A DNA stretch of 64,000 bases from Alphaproteobacteria bacterium. Its GTDB lineage: Bacteria; Pseudomonadota; Alphaproteobacteria; Rickettsiales; SXRF01. The notes under the pieces are model-generated. The model did not search any database and was not told where the DNA came from. It saw nothing but the letters and a program-made list of their open reading frames with translations. The position numbers were made by a program, and so were the translations under genes. How positions within the stretch are numbered: the first letter of the stretch is position 1; the number at the start of each line of letters is the position of its first letter. This document shows, one piece after another, positions 28,117 through 39,071 of the stretch. The stretch is taken from assembly GCA_025362975.1 (NCBI GenBank), contig JANYES010000011.1, positions 1 to 64,000 on the forward strand, written 5' to 3'.

Positions 28117-28790
28117 CAGCCCTGCCCTCCGGCGGGTTTTTGTTCAAGCGTGATTTCCGGGACAGCAACGCTTAAGACAGCAGCGTCAGCTTTTGCCTTT
28201 ATCTTGCGCTGGTGCCGCACATACAAAAGAATCATTACCACTACTCCAACAATCGCAGCTCCCACGACATACGGCATCGTATGCCTGACGAGCTCTTTAT
28301 TACCACCGATCAGATAACCGACCAATACCAAGGTTATCATCCAGAGTCCACCGCCAACACCAGTGTAAATGCAGAATTTTTTGATATCCATGTGGGCAAG
28401 GCCCGCAGGGAATGAAATGACGTGGCGCAGGCCCGGAACGAGACGTCCCGTGAGCGTGGAAACTTCGCCGTGGGCGGCGAAGAATTTGTCGAGCTTTTCC
28501 ATCTTGTCGTGGTTGAAGAAAAGGTACTTGCCGTAGGCGTAGAGGAAGCGGCGGCCATAATGGTAAGCGATGTAGTAGTTGGCGAGCGAACCGCCGATGG
28601 CGCCGGTGATCGAGCTGATCAGGACAAGCCATACGTTCATTTTGTCCTGATGGACGAGATAGCCAGCCGGGACCATTGTCACTTCGCTTGGAATCGGCAC
28701 GAAGGTGCTTTCAAGAAACGCCATTACGAAAATGCCAATATACCCGAACTGATGAACAAATTCGACCAGCCACTGCGCTAAAGCTTCCAC
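28116..28790 (-). CDS. DedA-family membrane protein inserted in the nuo operon
   Basis: Polytopic inner-membrane protein of the DedA/VTT superfamily (lipid scramblase or flippase-like; undecaprenyl-phosphate and phosphatidylethanolamine recycling are known for members). [20 protein letters not shown] near residue 25 is the re-entrant acidic motif, and [18 protein letters not shown] carries the conserved Arg residues. The 224 residues include four to five hydrophobic helices. It lies between nuoH and nuoI with a one-base overlap to nuoI, so it is expressed with complex I. A functional link to respiration is unknown. Confidence 0.9.
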   Translation of the reverse strand: MEALAQWLVEFVHQFGYIGIFVMAFLESTFVPIPSEVTMVPAGYLVHQDKMNVWLVLISSITGAIGGSLANYYIAYHYGRRFLYAYGKYLFFNHDKMEKLDKFFAAHGEVSTLTGRLVPGLRHVISFPAGLAHMDIKKFCIYTGVGGGLWMITLVLVGYLIGGNKELVRHTMPYVVGAAIVGVVVMILLYVRHQRKIKAKADAAVLSVAVPEITLEQKPAGGQG

Positions 28791-28810
28791 TTATAAACCC
28801 TTCCTGTGCG

Positions 28811-29854
28811 TCATGCCGGCACAGCTTTGAAATAAACAACATACGCCGAGGTCAGGACGACCCATAGCAGCGACAGCGGCAGGAAGATTTTCCAGCCCAG
28901 ACGCATCAGCTGGTCATAACGGTAACGCGGCAGCGTGGCGCGCGCCCAGATGAAGACAAAAAGCACGACAAGGATTTTGCCGATGAACCAGATAAGATCC
29001 GGGATGGCATTGAAGAAATCAGTGTTGATGGGCGACTGCCAGCCGCCGAGGAACAAGATGGTTGTCATGCCGCTCATCAGGATCATGTTCATGTACTCGC
29101 CGAGGAAGAACAGGGCGAAGCTCATGGAGGAATATTCGACGTTATACCCGGCGACGAGCTCCCCTTCAGCTTCGGGAAGATCGAAAGGATGACGATTGGT
29201 TTCGGCGAGTGCCGAAATGAAGAATACGACGAACATCGGGAACAGCAAGAAACCGTGGCCGGTGAAGTTGAAACCGAACCAGTGGGTGATGCCGCCAGCC
29301 TGGGCTGCGACCACGTCGCCGAGGTTGAGCGAGCCGACGTTCAGGAGCACGGTGACGATGACGAAACCGATGGACACTTCGTAGCTGACCATTTGCGCCG
29401 AAGAGCGGATGGCGCCGAGGAACGCGTATTTGGAGTTGGATGCCCAGCCAGCCATGATTATGCCGTAGACGCCGAGCGAGGAGACGGCGAAGAGATACAA
29501 AATGCCGACATTGATGTTGGCGATCACGAAAGTGGAAGTCAGGGGGATGACTGCCCAGCCGACGAGCGCCAGCGTGAAGGTGAGCATCGGGGCAATCAGG
29601 AAGAGGACTTTATTAGCCTGTGACGGCAGGATAGTTTCTTTGAACATCAGCTTAATCCCGTCCGCAAACGGCTGAAGCAAGCCGAAGAAACCGACGATGT
29701 TAGGGCCTCGCCGCAACTGCATGGCGGCGATAACTTTACGCTCCATGTAGGTGAGCATCGCCATGCAGATCATTAGCGGTACGGCGACGAGAAGAATGCG
29801 GCCGATGATGACGAGCAGCGGCCAGATGAAGGTGAGTGCATCGTTAAAGTTCAT
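28811..29854 (-). CDS. nuoH: NADH-quinone oxidoreductase subunit H
   Basis: Membrane subunit forming the quinone chamber with NuoB and NuoD (ND1 equivalent). It has 347 residues and about eight helices. The signature segments [20 protein letters not shown] and [19 protein letters not shown] are both present. The start shares a base with the nuoG stop. It is followed by dedA rather than directly by nuoI. Confidence 0.97.
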   Translation of the reverse strand: MNFNDALTFIWPLLVIIGRILLVAVPLMICMAMLTYMERKVIAAMQLRRGPNIVGFFGLLQPFADGIKLMFKETILPSQANKVLFLIAPMLTFTLALVGWAVIPLTSTFVIANINVGILYLFAVSSLGVYGIIMAGWASNSKYAFLGAIRSSAQMVSYEVSIGFVIVTVLLNVGSLNLGDVVAAQAGGITHWFGFNFTGHGFLLFPMFVVFFISALAETNRHPFDLPEAEGELVAGYNVEYSSMSFALFFLGEYMNMILMSGMTTILFLGGWQSPINTDFFNAIPDLIWFIGKILVVLFVFIWARATLPRYRYDQLMRLGWKIFLPLSLLWVVLTSAYVVYFKAVPA

Positions 29855-31929
29855 TACGCGACTCTCCGGATATTTTGCGACGCGGCAAGTTCACGCACGC
29901 AATCGGCCATTGTTTTAGAGGCGCGGCTGATCGGGTCGGTCATGTAGAAATTCGGCATGGTTTCGACCAGCGCTTCATCGCTGATGCGGAAACGCTCGCG
30001 CGGTTCGCCGGAGGGCGGGGCGAAGCTGGCTGGGATGACTTCGTCGATAACGGCGAAGACGGGCGATGCCTTGGACATGCGTTCGCGAAGCTGTTCGAGG
30101 CTGTTATACGCTAAGGGCTTGCCCATCGCGTCGGAAAGCGCGCGGATGATGGCCCAGTCTTCCTTGGCCTGACCGGGTGGGAACACGGCGCGTTTGGTGC
30201 GCTGCGCACGACCTTCGATGTTTACGTAGGTGGCTTCTTTCTCGGTGTAGGCAGCGCCCGGCAAGATGATATCGGCGCGGTGCGCGCCTTCATCGCCGTG
30301 GTGGCCCTGATAGATCACAAAGGCGTTGCCAAGGAGTGCCATATCTAAGTCGTCAACATTGAGCAAGTAAGCTAACTTAATCTCTTCGCGGCGGCAGCCA
30401 TCAATTATGGTGTTGATATTACGGCCTTGTTCGCCGGGGAGGAAGCCAAGGTCCATTGCCCCTACCCTGCCTGCGGCATGGTTTAAGACGTTGAAACCAT
30501 TCCAGCCTTCACGCACTACATTGTATTTCTGGGCGATGGCTTTGATGGCGGCGAGGATTTCTTCCGCATCGGGGCGCGCCATGACATTGGCACCGAGGAC
30601 GATCATCGGAGTTTTTGCGTTGGCGAATTCCTGGGCGAGAGGGTCGCGGCCATCGAGGATTTCCGATAGGATTCGGGCGTCGTTACCTAAGTATTCATAG
30701 GGATAGGTCAGGTCGGCTTCGGCGCCGACCATGTGGACTTTAAGCTTGCCACCGCGCCATGCCTTGCGGATGCGGGCGTTGAGCATTGAGGCTTCGCGGC
30801 GCGGGTTGGTGCCGATGAGCAGGCATAGATCGGCCTGTTCGACATTGGCGATGCCGGTGTTGAAAAGGTAGTCGGCGCGGGTCGCGCTGCTGAGCAGTGC
30901 CCCGTCGGAACGGCAGTCGCGGCTGGTGACGCCGACGCTGTCGAGCAGGTCTTTGAGGGCCATCACGCTTTCGGCGTCGGCGAGGTTGCCGGCGATGGCG
31001 GCGATTTCATCGGCGGGAATCAGGCGGAACCATTCGGTGATGAGCGCGAAGGCTTCGGCCCACGTGGCTTCGACGAGCTTGCCGTCGGTATTGCGGATGA
31101 AAGGGCAGTCGAGACGCTGGACGCGCAGGCCATCACAAGCGTGGCGGGTCTTGTCGGATATCCATTCTTCGTTGATTGCTTCGTTGACGCGCGGCAGGAC
31201 GCGAAGGACTGACTGGCCACGGCTGTCGATGCGGATATTGGAACCGACGGCGTCCATGACATCGATGGATTCGGTTTTCTTCAATTCCCAAGGCCTAGAT
31301 ACGAAAGCATAAGGCTTAGAAGTCAGTGCACCAACTGGGCAGATATCAACCAAGTTGCCGGAGAGTTCGGAATTGATGGCAGCTTCGACATAGGTACCGA
31401 CTTCCATATGCTCGCCGCGACCGAAAGCACCAAGCTCGGGAACGCCGGCGATTTCGGTGGAGAAGCGGATGCAGCGGGTGCAATGGATGCAGCGCGTCAT
31501 CTCGGTTTTGATCAGCGGGCCCATGTATTTGTCTTCGACAGAGCGTTTATGCTCATGGTAGCGGCTGACGCCCTGACCGTATCGCATCGCCTGATCCTGA
31601 AGGTCGCACTCGCCAGCCTGATCGCAGATCGGGCAATCGAGCGGGTGATTGATCAGCAGGAATTCCATCACGCCTTCGCGGGCTTTTTTGACCATCGGCG
31701 TATTGGTTTTGACGACCATGTTGTCGGCGCACGGCAACGCGCAGCTAGCCTGGGGTTTCGGCGGCCCCGGCGACACTTCGACGAGGCACATGCGGCAGTT
31801 GCCAGCGATTGCCAGACGCTCATGGTAGCAAAAACGCGGGATTTCGATTCCAAGCTGTTCGGCAGCCTGAATGATCACTGTTCCCTGTGCTACTTCTATC
31901 TCTTGTCCGTCAATCGTCAGCTTAGGCAT
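29854..31929 (-). CDS. nuoG: NADH-quinone oxidoreductase subunit G
   Basis: Large iron-sulfur subunit of the NADH arm, 691 residues. The N-terminal 2Fe-2S domain has [18 protein letters not shown]. The His-ligated cluster and two 4Fe-4S clusters follow ([24 protein letters not shown]). The remainder is a molybdopterin-oxidoreductase-like domain that carries no cofactor in this family. It sits between the PH-like gene at 31946 and nuoH. Confidence 0.97.
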   Translation of the reverse strand: MPKLTIDGQEIEVAQGTVIIQAAEQLGIEIPRFCYHERLAIAGNCRMCLVEVSPGPPKPQASCALPCADNMVVKTNTPMVKKAREGVMEFLLINHPLDCPICDQAGECDLQDQAMRYGQGVSRYHEHKRSVEDKYMGPLIKTEMTRCIHCTRCIRFSTEIAGVPELGAFGRGEHMEVGTYVEAAINSELSGNLVDICPVGALTSKPYAFVSRPWELKKTESIDVMDAVGSNIRIDSRGQSVLRVLPRVNEAINEEWISDKTRHACDGLRVQRLDCPFIRNTDGKLVEATWAEAFALITEWFRLIPADEIAAIAGNLADAESVMALKDLLDSVGVTSRDCRSDGALLSSATRADYLFNTGIANVEQADLCLLIGTNPRREASMLNARIRKAWRGGKLKVHMVGAEADLTYPYEYLGNDARILSEILDGRDPLAQEFANAKTPMIVLGANVMARPDAEEILAAIKAIAQKYNVVREGWNGFNVLNHAAGRVGAMDLGFLPGEQGRNINTIIDGCRREEIKLAYLLNVDDLDMALLGNAFVIYQGHHGDEGAHRADIILPGAAYTEKEATYVNIEGRAQRTKRAVFPPGQAKEDWAIIRALSDAMGKPLAYNSLEQLRERMSKASPVFAVIDEVIPASFAPPSGEPRERFRISDEALVETMPNFYMTDPISRASKTMADCVRELAASQNIRRVA

Positions 31930-31945
31930 ATCGTCAATGTGTCTT

Positions 31946-32290
31946 TTAGTTGGTGCGTTGGCGCGAGTTCTTTTCCATCAATTCGAAAATCTTTTCTTTG
32001 AGCTCTTCGAATTTTGCGGTGTGGAGCTTGCGGAATTTTACGGTGCTTTGCTTGGCGTTTTTGCGTTCGTCCTGACTGCGGCCAGAGCGCACGAATTCGA
32101 TTTGGCCGGGCTTGAAGATCGATGCGTAGCGGAACATGACTTCAGAAATGGCCATCAGCGGAATTTCGCGGCGCGAGTTGAAACCGAATGCAAAGGCGTT
32201 GAGCAAGCCCTCACGGGTGATGATCACGCGGTCGCTGAGCAATGAAATTTGCCCGTCGATGCCTCTTACTTTCATAATTACTTTAGCCAT
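31946..32290 (-). CDS. Small PH-like domain protein (DUF4429-like) inserted in the nuo operon
   Basis: A 114-residue soluble protein whose pattern (KVRGIDGQISLLSDRVIITR, then REIPLMAISEVMF and KPGQIEFVRSG) resembles bacterial PH-like domains of the DUF4429 type. These are small beta-barrels ending in an amphipathic helix (here LKEKIFELMEKNSRQ). No ligand or partner is known. It lies between nuoF and nuoG on the same strand with 16 bp to nuoG. The assignment is by pattern recognition only. Confidence 0.6.
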   Translation of the reverse strand: MAKVIMKVRGIDGQISLLSDRVIITREGLLNAFAFGFNSRREIPLMAISEVMFRYASIFKPGQIEFVRSGRSQDERKNAKQSTVKFRKLHTAKFEELKEKIFELMEKNSRQRTN

Positions 32291-32356
32291 AGACTCTCCC
32301 TTTTAAATGGACTGCCCCGGGTATGCCACAGTTTAGTAAAGAATTGATGTATGCGC

Positions 32357-33634
32357 TCATGCTGCACGCCTTGTAAATTCGTCGATGCGGCGTTCGATTT
32401 CACCGCGGAAATGACGGACCAGCCCCTGCACCGGCCATGCGGCGGCATCGCCGAGTGCGCAGATGGTGTGACCTTCGATGCGGCTTGCGACGTCGAGCAT
32501 CTGGTCGATTTCCTCTTTTTCGGCGTTGCCTTTGACCATGCGCTCCATCATGCGCCACAGCCAGCCAGTGCCTTCGCGGCACGGCGTGCACTGGCCGCAG
32601 GATTCATGCGTGTAAAATTTTGACAGGCGCGCGATGGCTTTTACGATGTCGGTAGATTTATCCATGACGATCACGGCGGCGGTGCCGAGGCCGGATTTGA
32701 CGTTGCGAAGCGAATCGAAATCCATGAGCACGGTGTCGCAGATGTCTTTTGGTAAGAGCGGTACGGAGGAGCCGCCGGGGATGATGGCGAGCAGATTGTC
32801 CCAACCACCGCGCACGCCGCCGGCGTGTTTTTCGATGAGCTCTTTAAGCGGGATGCCCATTTCTTCTTCTACGTTGCACGGCGTGTTGACGTGGCCGGAT
32901 ATGCAGAAAACTTTGGTGCCGGTGTTGTTGGGGCGGCCGATGGCGGCAAACCATGCCGGGCCACGGCGCAGAATTTCGGGGACAACGGCGATGGATTCGA
33001 CGTTGTTGACGGTGGTCGGGCAACCCCAGACGCCCATAGCGGCTGGGAATGGCGGCTTGAGGCGTGGCTGACCTTTTTTGCCTTCGAGCGATTCGATGAG
33101 CGCGGTTTCTTCGCCGCAGATATAAGCCCCGGCGCCGCGATGCACATACATATCGCAGTCGAAGCCGGAACCGCAGGCGTTTTTGCCGATGAGGCCAGCA
33201 TCATAGGCTTCCTGAATCGCGTATTCGAGGCGGTTGGCTTCTTCGTGAAATTCACCGCGAATGTAAATGTAAGTGGCGACGGCGCGCATGGCGAAGCAGG
33301 CGATGAGGCAGCCTTCTAGCAGCTTATGCGGCTCGTGACGCATCATGTCGCGGTCTTTGCAGGTGCCGGGTTCGCCTTCGTCGGCGTTGACGACAAGGTA
33401 GGACGGGCGGCCGTCGGATTTTTTCGGCATGAAGGACCATTTGGTGCCAGTGGAGAAGCCCGCGCCGCCGCGGCCGCGAAGGCCAGAAGCTTTGACTTCT
33501 TCGATAATGGTTTCCTGCCCTTTGGCAAGGAGTTCTTTCGTGCTGCTCCAGTCGCCGCGCTTCTGGGCGCCTGCGAGTTTCCAGTCTTCGAAGCCGTAGA
33601 GATTGGTGAAGATGCGGTCTTTATCTGCGAGCAT
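32357..33634 (-). CDS. nuoF: NADH-quinone oxidoreductase subunit F
   Basis: NADH- and FMN-binding subunit of complex I, 425 residues. [16 protein letters not shown] is the NADH/FMN loop, [16 protein letters not shown] the FMN site, and [12 protein letters not shown] supplies cysteines of the N3 4Fe-4S cluster, with the fourth Cys further on. The start overlaps the nuoE stop by one base. Confidence 0.97.
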   Translation of the reverse strand: MLADKDRIFTNLYGFEDWKLAGAQKRGDWSSTKELLAKGQETIIEEVKASGLRGRGGAGFSTGTKWSFMPKKSDGRPSYLVVNADEGEPGTCKDRDMMRHEPHKLLEGCLIACFAMRAVATYIYIRGEFHEEANRLEYAIQEAYDAGLIGKNACGSGFDCDMYVHRGAGAYICGEETALIESLEGKKGQPRLKPPFPAAMGVWGCPTTVNNVESIAVVPEILRRGPAWFAAIGRPNNTGTKVFCISGHVNTPCNVEEEMGIPLKELIEKHAGGVRGGWDNLLAIIPGGSSVPLLPKDICDTVLMDFDSLRNVKSGLGTAAVIVMDKSTDIVKAIARLSKFYTHESCGQCTPCREGTGWLWRMMERMVKGNAEKEEIDQMLDVASRIEGHTICALGDAAAWPVQGLVRHFRGEIERRIDEFTRRAA

Positions 33635-34224
33635 TATTTTTTCTCCACGAGCTTAAGCGGTTCAGAGCTGTGGCGGCCGTTCTGCGGGCCGGGCACAGCG
33701 GTGCCGCGTTCGATATCACCAATGAGTTTAACCATCGATTCTGCCGTCAGGTCTTCGTAGAAAATATCTTCAACAGCGCACATGGGCGCGTTGACGCAGG
33801 CACCTAAACATTCAACTTCACGAAGCGTGAAATGGCCGTCGGCGGTGGTTTCGCCCATGCGGACGCCGAGATGTTTTTCGCAAGCTTCAACGATCTGGTC
33901 GGAGCCGCGCAGCCAGCACGGCGTGGTGGTGCAGACTTCGATCACGTGTTTGCCGACGGGGGAAAGATTGTACATGGTGTAGAAAGTGGCGACTTCGTAG
34001 ACGCGCACGGGGGCGATGCTGAGCAGCATGGCGATGTAATCCATTGCGACTTTGGGAATCCAGCCCTGCTGTTTTTGCGCGAGCGTCAGCAAGGGCATGA
34101 GCGCGCTTTGCTGCCTTCCTTCGGGATAACGAGCGATGATTTTCTGTGCCATGCGGAAGTTTTCGGTGGTGAACGAAAATACCGATGGGCCAGTCTCTTG
34201 AGTGAAGTGAATTTTTCCAGTCAT
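33634..34224 (-). CDS. nuoE: NADH-quinone oxidoreductase subunit E
   Basis: Thioredoxin-like 2Fe-2S (N1a) subunit of the NADH arm, 196 residues. The four ligands are in CTTTPC and CLGAC. The helical N-terminal part has the conserved [17 protein letters not shown]. The C-terminal tail (about 25 residues after the Fe-S domain) is Pro/His/Lys-rich. It is separated from nuoD by the exported-protein gene at 34268. Confidence 0.96.
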   Translation of the reverse strand: MTGKIHFTQETGPSVFSFTTENFRMAQKIIARYPEGRQQSALMPLLTLAQKQQGWIPKVAMDYIAMLLSIAPVRVYEVATFYTMYNLSPVGKHVIEVCTTTPCWLRGSDQIVEACEKHLGVRMGETTADGHFTLREVECLGACVNAPMCAVEDIFYEDLTAESMVKLIGDIERGTAVPGPQNGRHSSEPLKLVEKK

Positions 34225-34267
34225 GTCGTATTAATACCGATATCTTTTAAGTATTTGCAATCATTAT

Positions 34268-34972
34268 TTAACGGGGGCCGAAATGGCGAATCGTGGGACG
34301 TCCCGGTTGTCGCGGGGCGGTGTCTTGCGGCGCAGGCTTTTTAGGTGGCCAGACTTTCTTGTAGACCTTGATCAAACGGCCCTGAACCGCGCCTTTGGGC
34401 GGCAGCAGGATGAGGTTGCCCGCCGCATACGGCGGATGGGTTTCAGCGACGATGAAGCAGACCAGCGAATCGGTGGCAACGCTGTCTTGATACAGGTAGA
34501 GCATGCCCGCGTCCTGCAACAGGTATTGCAACAGCGCGCCGGAGTGGCCCATCACGAGCTTGAGGACTTCTTTCGGGTCCATCGCCGTGCGCCCGCCATT
34601 ATAGCGGTAGAGGCGGGAATCTTTGCCGAAACCGACATACTGCATCGGATTGAGGGCGTAGGTCTCGCTTTCTTTACCGGCGGGGGATTCGTAGAGGTTT
34701 TGCAGAAGCCACAGGCCGGTGATCCACTGCGCTTTGCAAGGAAGCGACGGCGGCAACGGCGGAATCGCAGGGCCAGCGACCACTGCGGGTTGCGTCGCTG
34801 CCTGCGGCCTTGCGGGCAGGTTCAGCATGTCTGCGGGCGGTTCTTCAGGTCGGGCGTTGGAAGTATCGTTGATGATTTGTGAAAAAGCAGGTGCGGTCGT
34901 AACGCTCATCCCCAGAAGGGCCAGCAGCAAAGCCAGCGCAAGCGTTTTACCCAAATCCACTTTTTGGTTCAT
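34268..34972 (-). CDS. Exported hypothetical protein inserted between nuoD and nuoE
   Basis: Unrecognised 234-residue protein with a Sec signal peptide (residues 1-31, ending APAFSQ). A Pro/Ala-rich stretch (about 38-78) is followed by a compact domain with two Cys ([29 protein letters not shown]) that could form a disulfide in the periplasm. The tail is Pro/Arg-rich. The ATG at 34972 overlaps the nuoD stop as ATGA; the longer frame upstream is antiparallel noise inside nuoD. The overlap means it is translated with complex I genes, but no link to complex I function is known. Confidence 0.75.
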   Translation of the reverse strand: MNQKVDLGKTLALALLLALLGMSVTTAPAFSQIINDTSNARPEEPPADMLNLPARPQAATQPAVVAGPAIPPLPPSLPCKAQWITGLWLLQNLYESPAGKESETYALNPMQYVGFGKDSRLYRYNGGRTAMDPKEVLKLVMGHSGALLQYLLQDAGMLYLYQDSVATDSLVCFIVAETHPPYAAGNLILLPPKGAVQGRLIKVYKKVWPPKKPAPQDTAPRQPGRPTIRHFGPR

Positions 34973-36165
34973 CTGTCGATTTCCCCGAACACGATATCCA
35001 TCGTGCCGATGACGGCGACGACGTCGGCGAGCATGTGGCCTTTGGTCATGAAGTCGAGCGCTTGCAGATGGGCAAAGCCCGGCGCGTGTATGCGGCAACG
35101 GAACGGCTTGTTGGTGCCGTCGGAAATCAGGTATACACCGAATTCGCCCTTTGGAGCTTCGACGGCGGTGTAGGTTTCGCCAGCGGGCACGTGGTAACCT
35201 TCGGAGTAGAGCTTGAAGTGGTTGATGAGCGCTTCCATCGACTGCTTCATGGCGGCGCGCTTCGGCGGGGCAATGCTCGGATCGTCGGTGACGGTCGGGC
35301 CTTTGGGCATTTTTTCGACACATTGCTTGATGATGCGAAGCGACTGGCGCATTTCTTCCATGCGCACGAGGTAGCGATCGTAGCAATCGCCGTTATGGCC
35401 GATAGGGATGTCGAAATCGAACTGGTCGTAGCAATCGTAGGGCTGGGATTTGCGCAAATCCCACGCGAGGCCGGAGCCGCGCAACATCGGGCCGGAGAAG
35501 CCCCAGTCCTGCGCCTGATCGGCGGTAACGATACCGATATCGACCATGCGCTGTTTGAAGATGCGGTTTTCGGTGAGGAGATTGTCGACATCGTCGATAT
35601 ATTTGACGAATTGCTCGGCAAAGGCGGCGATATCGTGCTCTAAGCCCGCTGGAATGTCCTGATGGACGCCGCCCGGGCGGATGTAAGCCGAGTGGAAACG
35701 CGCGCCGGAGGCACGTTCGTAAAACTCCAGAATTTTTTCACGTTCTTCGAACAGCCACAGCAGAGGCGTCATGGCGCCGATATCGAGAGCCTGTGTGGTG
35801 ACGTTGAGGATGTGGTTCAGGATGCGGGTTAGCTCCGCGAACATCACGCGGATATACTGGGCGCGAATCGGCACTATGCAGCCGAGGAGTTTTTCTACGG
35901 CCAGCGAATAACAATGTTCCTGATTCATCGGCGAGACGTAATCGAGGCGGTCGAAATACGGTAGCGCCTGAAGATAGGTTTTGTGCTCGATGAGCTTTTC
36001 GGTGCCGCGATGCAACAAGCCGATATGCGGATCGGCGCGCTCGACGACCTCGCCGTCCATTTCAAGCACCAGGCGCAACACGCCGTGCGCGGCAGGATGC
36101 TGCGGGCCGAAATTGAGCGTCAGGTTTTTCAGTTCAACTTTCGGGGATGGTTTGGCGTCCGTCAT
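34969..36165 (-). CDS. nuoD: NADH-quinone oxidoreductase subunit D
   Basis: 49-kDa-type subunit that forms the quinone site with NuoB. The signature [11 protein letters not shown] is near residue 18 and [18 protein letters not shown] follows; the C-terminal end is [11 protein letters not shown] prefer the ATG at 36165 (398 residues, MTDAKPSPK) because it fits family N-termini; an upstream in-frame ATG at 36186 is possible. Its stop overlaps the following exported-protein gene. Confidence 0.96.
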   Translation of the reverse strand: MTDAKPSPKVELKNLTLNFGPQHPAAHGVLRLVLEMDGEVVERADPHIGLLHRGTEKLIEHKTYLQALPYFDRLDYVSPMNQEHCYSLAVEKLLGCIVPIRAQYIRVMFAELTRILNHILNVTTQALDIGAMTPLLWLFEEREKILEFYERASGARFHSAYIRPGGVHQDIPAGLEHDIAAFAEQFVKYIDDVDNLLTENRIFKQRMVDIGIVTADQAQDWGFSGPMLRGSGLAWDLRKSQPYDCYDQFDFDIPIGHNGDCYDRYLVRMEEMRQSLRIIKQCVEKMPKGPTVTDDPSIAPPKRAAMKQSMEALINHFKLYSEGYHVPAGETYTAVEAPKGEFGVYLISDGTNKPFRCRIHAPGFAHLQALDFMTKGHMLADVVAVIGTMDIVFGEIDR

Positions 36166-36243
36166 GGGGTGGTTCTTTTCCTGCATTTTTGCTTAGTCAG
36201 TATATCCGATTTTGGCGTGCGATTCATCTTAACTTTGTGTGAT

Positions 36244-36750
36244 TCAAAGGTACTGGTGCATGATGTATACATCCACCAGTCCTTTGGTAGCATGCTGGAA
36301 CCCTTTGGGCAAGGTGCCAACGATAGTAAAGCCAAGCGATTTCCACAACTTGACAGCCACATCGTTAACACTTACGACGAAGTTAAACTGCATGGCTTTA
36401 TATTTGTGTTTTTTGGCAAGTTTCAGTGCGCGTTTGCCGAGCGCGCGAGCGATTCCCATCCTGCGGTAATCGGGGTGGACGATGAACGACGCGTTGGCGA
36501 CGTGCCCTGCCCTGCCCGTTCGGTTGGGGCGGATGGCGGCGACGCCAGCAACTTTGCCTTTGATGTCAGCCACGAAACAATGCGTGCCGGGCGCGGAAAT
36601 CCAGTATGCAAGGCTGCGGTCGGGCGTCATTTCCTCGATGGTGTAGGAATAGGTTTTGCCGTCGCTCAGGACTTTGCAGAAAATGTCGTAGATTTCTTCA
36701 AAATCCTCAAGGCGCGCGGTGCGCAATGTGAAGAGAGTTTTCTTACCCAT
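36244..36750 (-). CDS. GNAT-family N-acetyltransferase inserted between nuoC and nuoD
   Basis: A 168-residue GCN5-related acetyltransferase. The acetyl-CoA binding motif A is VHPDYRRMGIARALGKRALK, with R/Q-x-x-G-x-A present. The C-terminal segment VNDVAVKLWKSLGFTIVGTL is the usual motif B region. The substrate cannot be predicted. It starts 3 bp after the nuoC stop and lies 78 bp before nuoD, so it is within the operon. Confidence 0.88.
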   Translation of the reverse strand: MGKKTLFTLRTARLEDFEEIYDIFCKVLSDGKTYSYTIEEMTPDRSLAYWISAPGTHCFVADIKGKVAGVAAIRPNRTGRAGHVANASFIVHPDYRRMGIARALGKRALKLAKKHKYKAMQFNFVVSVNDVAVKLWKSLGFTIVGTLPKGFQHATKGLVDVYIMHQYL

Positions 36751-36753
36751 GAT

Positions 36754-37353
36754 TTATTTGCTGCCTGTGGCCTTTTCGTCGCCGGGGAGAACGTATTCGG
36801 CGGGACCTTCCCACGGGCTTAAATAGTCAAAGTTGCGATAGGCCTGATTGAGCTTAACAGGCTCGTATACTACGCGTTTTTGCTCTACGTCATAGCGAAG
36901 CTCTACATAGCCGGTGAGCGGGAAATCCTTGCGCTGCGGGTGGCCGTCGAAACCGTAATCGGTCAGGATGCGGCGCAAATCAGGATGGTCGGAGAAGAGC
37001 ACGCCGTACATATCCCAGACTTCGCGTTCAAACCAGTTGGCGCAGGAGTACAGGCAGGTGACGGATGGAATCGGCGTTTTGTCGTCGGTGGCGACTTTGA
37101 CGCGCAGGCGGCAGTTATGCTTGAGGCTGAGGAGCTGGTAAACCACTTCGAAGCGGAGCGGACGATCAGGATAATCCACGCCGCCAATGTCGACCAGCAC
37201 TTTGAACAGGCAGTCCGGCTCGTCGCGCAGGTATTTCATCAACGACAGGAGCTTGTCGTGCGTGGTGTTCAGCACCATCTCACCGTTGTTGATTTCAGCG
37301 GCGGCGGAGTATTTGGAAAGATGCGAAGCGTCGGGCGTCCATGCGGATTTCAT
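36754..37353 (-). CDS. nuoC: NADH-quinone oxidoreductase subunit C
   Basis: 30-kDa-type subunit of the peripheral arm, 199 residues, not fused to NuoD. The conserved C-terminal block has [21 protein letters not shown] and [18 protein letters not shown]. The ATG at 37353 has AAGGAA upstream; the frame extends to 37440 but that part overlaps the nuoB end. Next downstream is the GNAT gene, not nuoD. Confidence 0.96.
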   Translation of the reverse strand: MKSAWTPDASHLSKYSAAAEINNGEMVLNTTHDKLLSLMKYLRDEPDCLFKVLVDIGGVDYPDRPLRFEVVYQLLSLKHNCRLRVKVATDDKTPIPSVTCLYSCANWFEREVWDMYGVLFSDHPDLRRILTDYGFDGHPQRKDFPLTGYVELRYDVEQKRVVYEPVKLNQAYRNFDYLSPWEGPAEYVLPGDEKATGSK

Positions 37354-37384
37354 CGGCGGGTTCCTTGTGTGTTCATAGCAATCA

Positions 37385-37930
37385 TTACCGGATGATCGTG
37401 CCGGTGCGGCGGATTTTTTTCTGCAGTTGCAGGATGCCATACATCAGCGCTTCAGCGGTCGGCGGGCAGCCCGGAACGTAGATATCCACGGGCACGATGC
37501 GGTCGCAGCCGCGCACGACAGAATAGGAATAATGGTAATAACCGCCGCCGTTGGCACAACTGCCCATTGAAATCACCCAGCGCGGCTCTGCCATCTGGTC
37601 GTACACCTTGCGTAGCGCGGGCGCCATTTTGTTACATAGCGTGCCAGCGACGATCATCACGTCGGACTGGCGCGGGGATGGGCGGAAGACAACCCCGAAA
37701 CGATCCATGTCGTAGCGCGAGGCAGCGGCCTGCATCATCTCGACGGCGCAGCAGGCAAGGCCGAACGTCATCGGCCAGAGCGAGCCGGTGCGCGCCCAGT
37801 TGGCGAGGCTGTCGAGGCTGGCGACCACGAAGCCTTTGTTATTCATTTCGTCGAAAGCCTGATTCAGGATGGTGTCCTGATCGGGGGTGGACGGCGGGGC
37901 GAAGGAGGTGACGTTGGCGGTTGAGTTCAT
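37385..37930 (-). CDS. nuoB: NADH-quinone oxidoreductase subunit B
   Basis: Carries the terminal N2 4Fe-4S cluster next to the quinone. Ligands are the adjacent cysteines in [10 protein letters not shown], with further Cys in GSCANGGG and [11 protein letters not shown]. The length of 181 residues is normal. The start codon overlaps the stop of the 98-residue unknown gene (ATGA), so nuoB translation is probably coupled to that gene instead of to nuoA. Confidence 0.97.
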   Translation of the reverse strand: MNSTANVTSFAPPSTPDQDTILNQAFDEMNNKGFVVASLDSLANWARTGSLWPMTFGLACCAVEMMQAAASRYDMDRFGVVFRPSPRQSDVMIVAGTLCNKMAPALRKVYDQMAEPRWVISMGSCANGGGYYHYSYSVVRGCDRIVPVDIYVPGCPPTAEALMYGILQLQKKIRRTGTIIR

Positions 37931-38223
37931 TGCAGTGATATTTCCTCTTTACGAACCTGTTCAATACGATTTCGGATGGTTTGCTGCCAGATGGGTTGCA
38001 CTTTTTCGATCAGGTGCATTTCTGCTGCTTCACGATTGGATTGTGCTTCCTCGATATATGCGGCGCCAAGCTGTTTGAGGGCGACGAGATATTCGTGGCC
38101 GAGATGCTCTTCAATCATGGCGTCGATAGCATTAGTAGGCGTATTGCGGAACTCCTGCGTCACCCAGCGAGCGGGCGTCAGAGAGTTGAAAATCACATTA
38201 TCGGCATTAAAGGCCGTGCTCAT
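37927..38223 (-). CDS. Hypothetical protein, short paralog, between nuoA and nuoB
   Basis: Unrecognised 98-residue soluble protein. Its N-terminus ([13 protein letters not shown]) and C-terminus ([20 protein letters not shown]) clearly match the two ends of the next gene upstream (AVFRSLSPARWIT; EIWQKVIRERIEQVRCEEIK), so it is a shortened paralog lacking the middle about 150 residues. The stop overlaps the nuoB start. It is probably helical. The role is unknown; a link to complex I assembly would be speculation. Confidence 0.75.
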   Translation of the reverse strand: MSTAFNADNVIFNSLTPARWVTQEFRNTPTNAIDAMIEEHLGHEYLVALKQLGAAYIEEAQSNREAAEMHLIEKVQPIWQQTIRNRIEQVRKEEISLQ

Positions 38224-38245
38224 ATGCTGTTACCGTGGTTTAAAT

Positions 38246-39070
38246 TCATTGCAGCTTTATTTCTTCGCAGCGAACCTGTTCGATACGCTCCCTGATCACT
38301 TTCTGCCAGATTTCTTTTACTTTGTCAGCAAGCTCCGCTTCGACGTGTTCGCGGCGTTGCGGATTGGCTTTCAGTTGATCGCTGCATGGCTTTGCGGCTT
38401 CCGTGAGCGCGGCTTTGTGTTCGGGGGCGATGTATTTGTCCATCTTCACGTCCATGACGGCGTCAATAGCATGCTGGCGGATCGGGCCGTCGGCAATCAG
38501 GCGCATGCGCATCATCTGCATGATGATTTCGGTGCCGATATAGCCGAAGAATTTGCCTTCCTGACTTTCGCCGGACTTTGCGGTTTTGTCGGAGAAATAT
38601 TCACGCACGATGACATTGATGCCTTCTTTGTCGGCTTCGCTTGCCACGTAAGGCGGTTTGGCAAGAATGGCCATTACTTCGGCTTTGCGCTCGGCGGTAA
38701 TTTCGAGCAGCTGTTCCGCCTGCTTTGGATTGATGCTGAGGAACACTTCGATTTCATTCACCGAATCGAGACTGATTTCGGGCGAATATTTTTTGAGGTT
38801 CACGGAAATATCCAGCCCCTGAGTTTTCGCCCATGCGATAGCCGATTCGATATCGTCGGAATGGTTGAACTCGAGAGGTGCTTCGACACCGGCCAGCCGT
38901 TCAGTCATTGCGGCAACGGCGAGCACGGCGGGCCTTGGAGCGGCAAAGCTGAATTTGAGGTTATCGACTGCATCTTCGTCGATCTTTTTGGCGAATTCTT
39001 CAATCGTGATCCAGCGCGCGGGGCTTAGCGAGCGGAATACCGCGTTGTTGGATTGCGACGCATTATCCAT
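38246..39070 (-). CDS. Hypothetical protein, long paralog, between nuoA and nuoB
   Basis: Unrecognised 274-residue protein, soluble and Glu/Lys/Ala-rich. It shares its N-terminal box (SLSPARWIT) and C-terminal box (IWQKVIRERIEQVR) with the neighbouring 98-residue protein. The ATG at 39070 has GGGAG five bases upstream and comes right after the nuoA stop, so it is preferred over an upstream non-ATG start at 39085. I find no known domain. The pair arose by duplication, followed by an internal deletion in one copy or an insertion in the other. Confidence 0.75.
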   Translation of the reverse strand: MDNASQSNNAVFRSLSPARWITIEEFAKKIDEDAVDNLKFSFAAPRPAVLAVAAMTERLAGVEAPLEFNHSDDIESAIAWAKTQGLDISVNLKKYSPEISLDSVNEIEVFLSINPKQAEQLLEITAERKAEVMAILAKPPYVASEADKEGINVIVREYFSDKTAKSGESQEGKFFGYIGTEIIMQMMRMRLIADGPIRQHAIDAVMDVKMDKYIAPEHKAALTEAAKPCSDQLKANPQRREHVEAELADKVKEIWQKVIRERIEQVRCEEIKLQ

Positions 39071-39071
39071 A

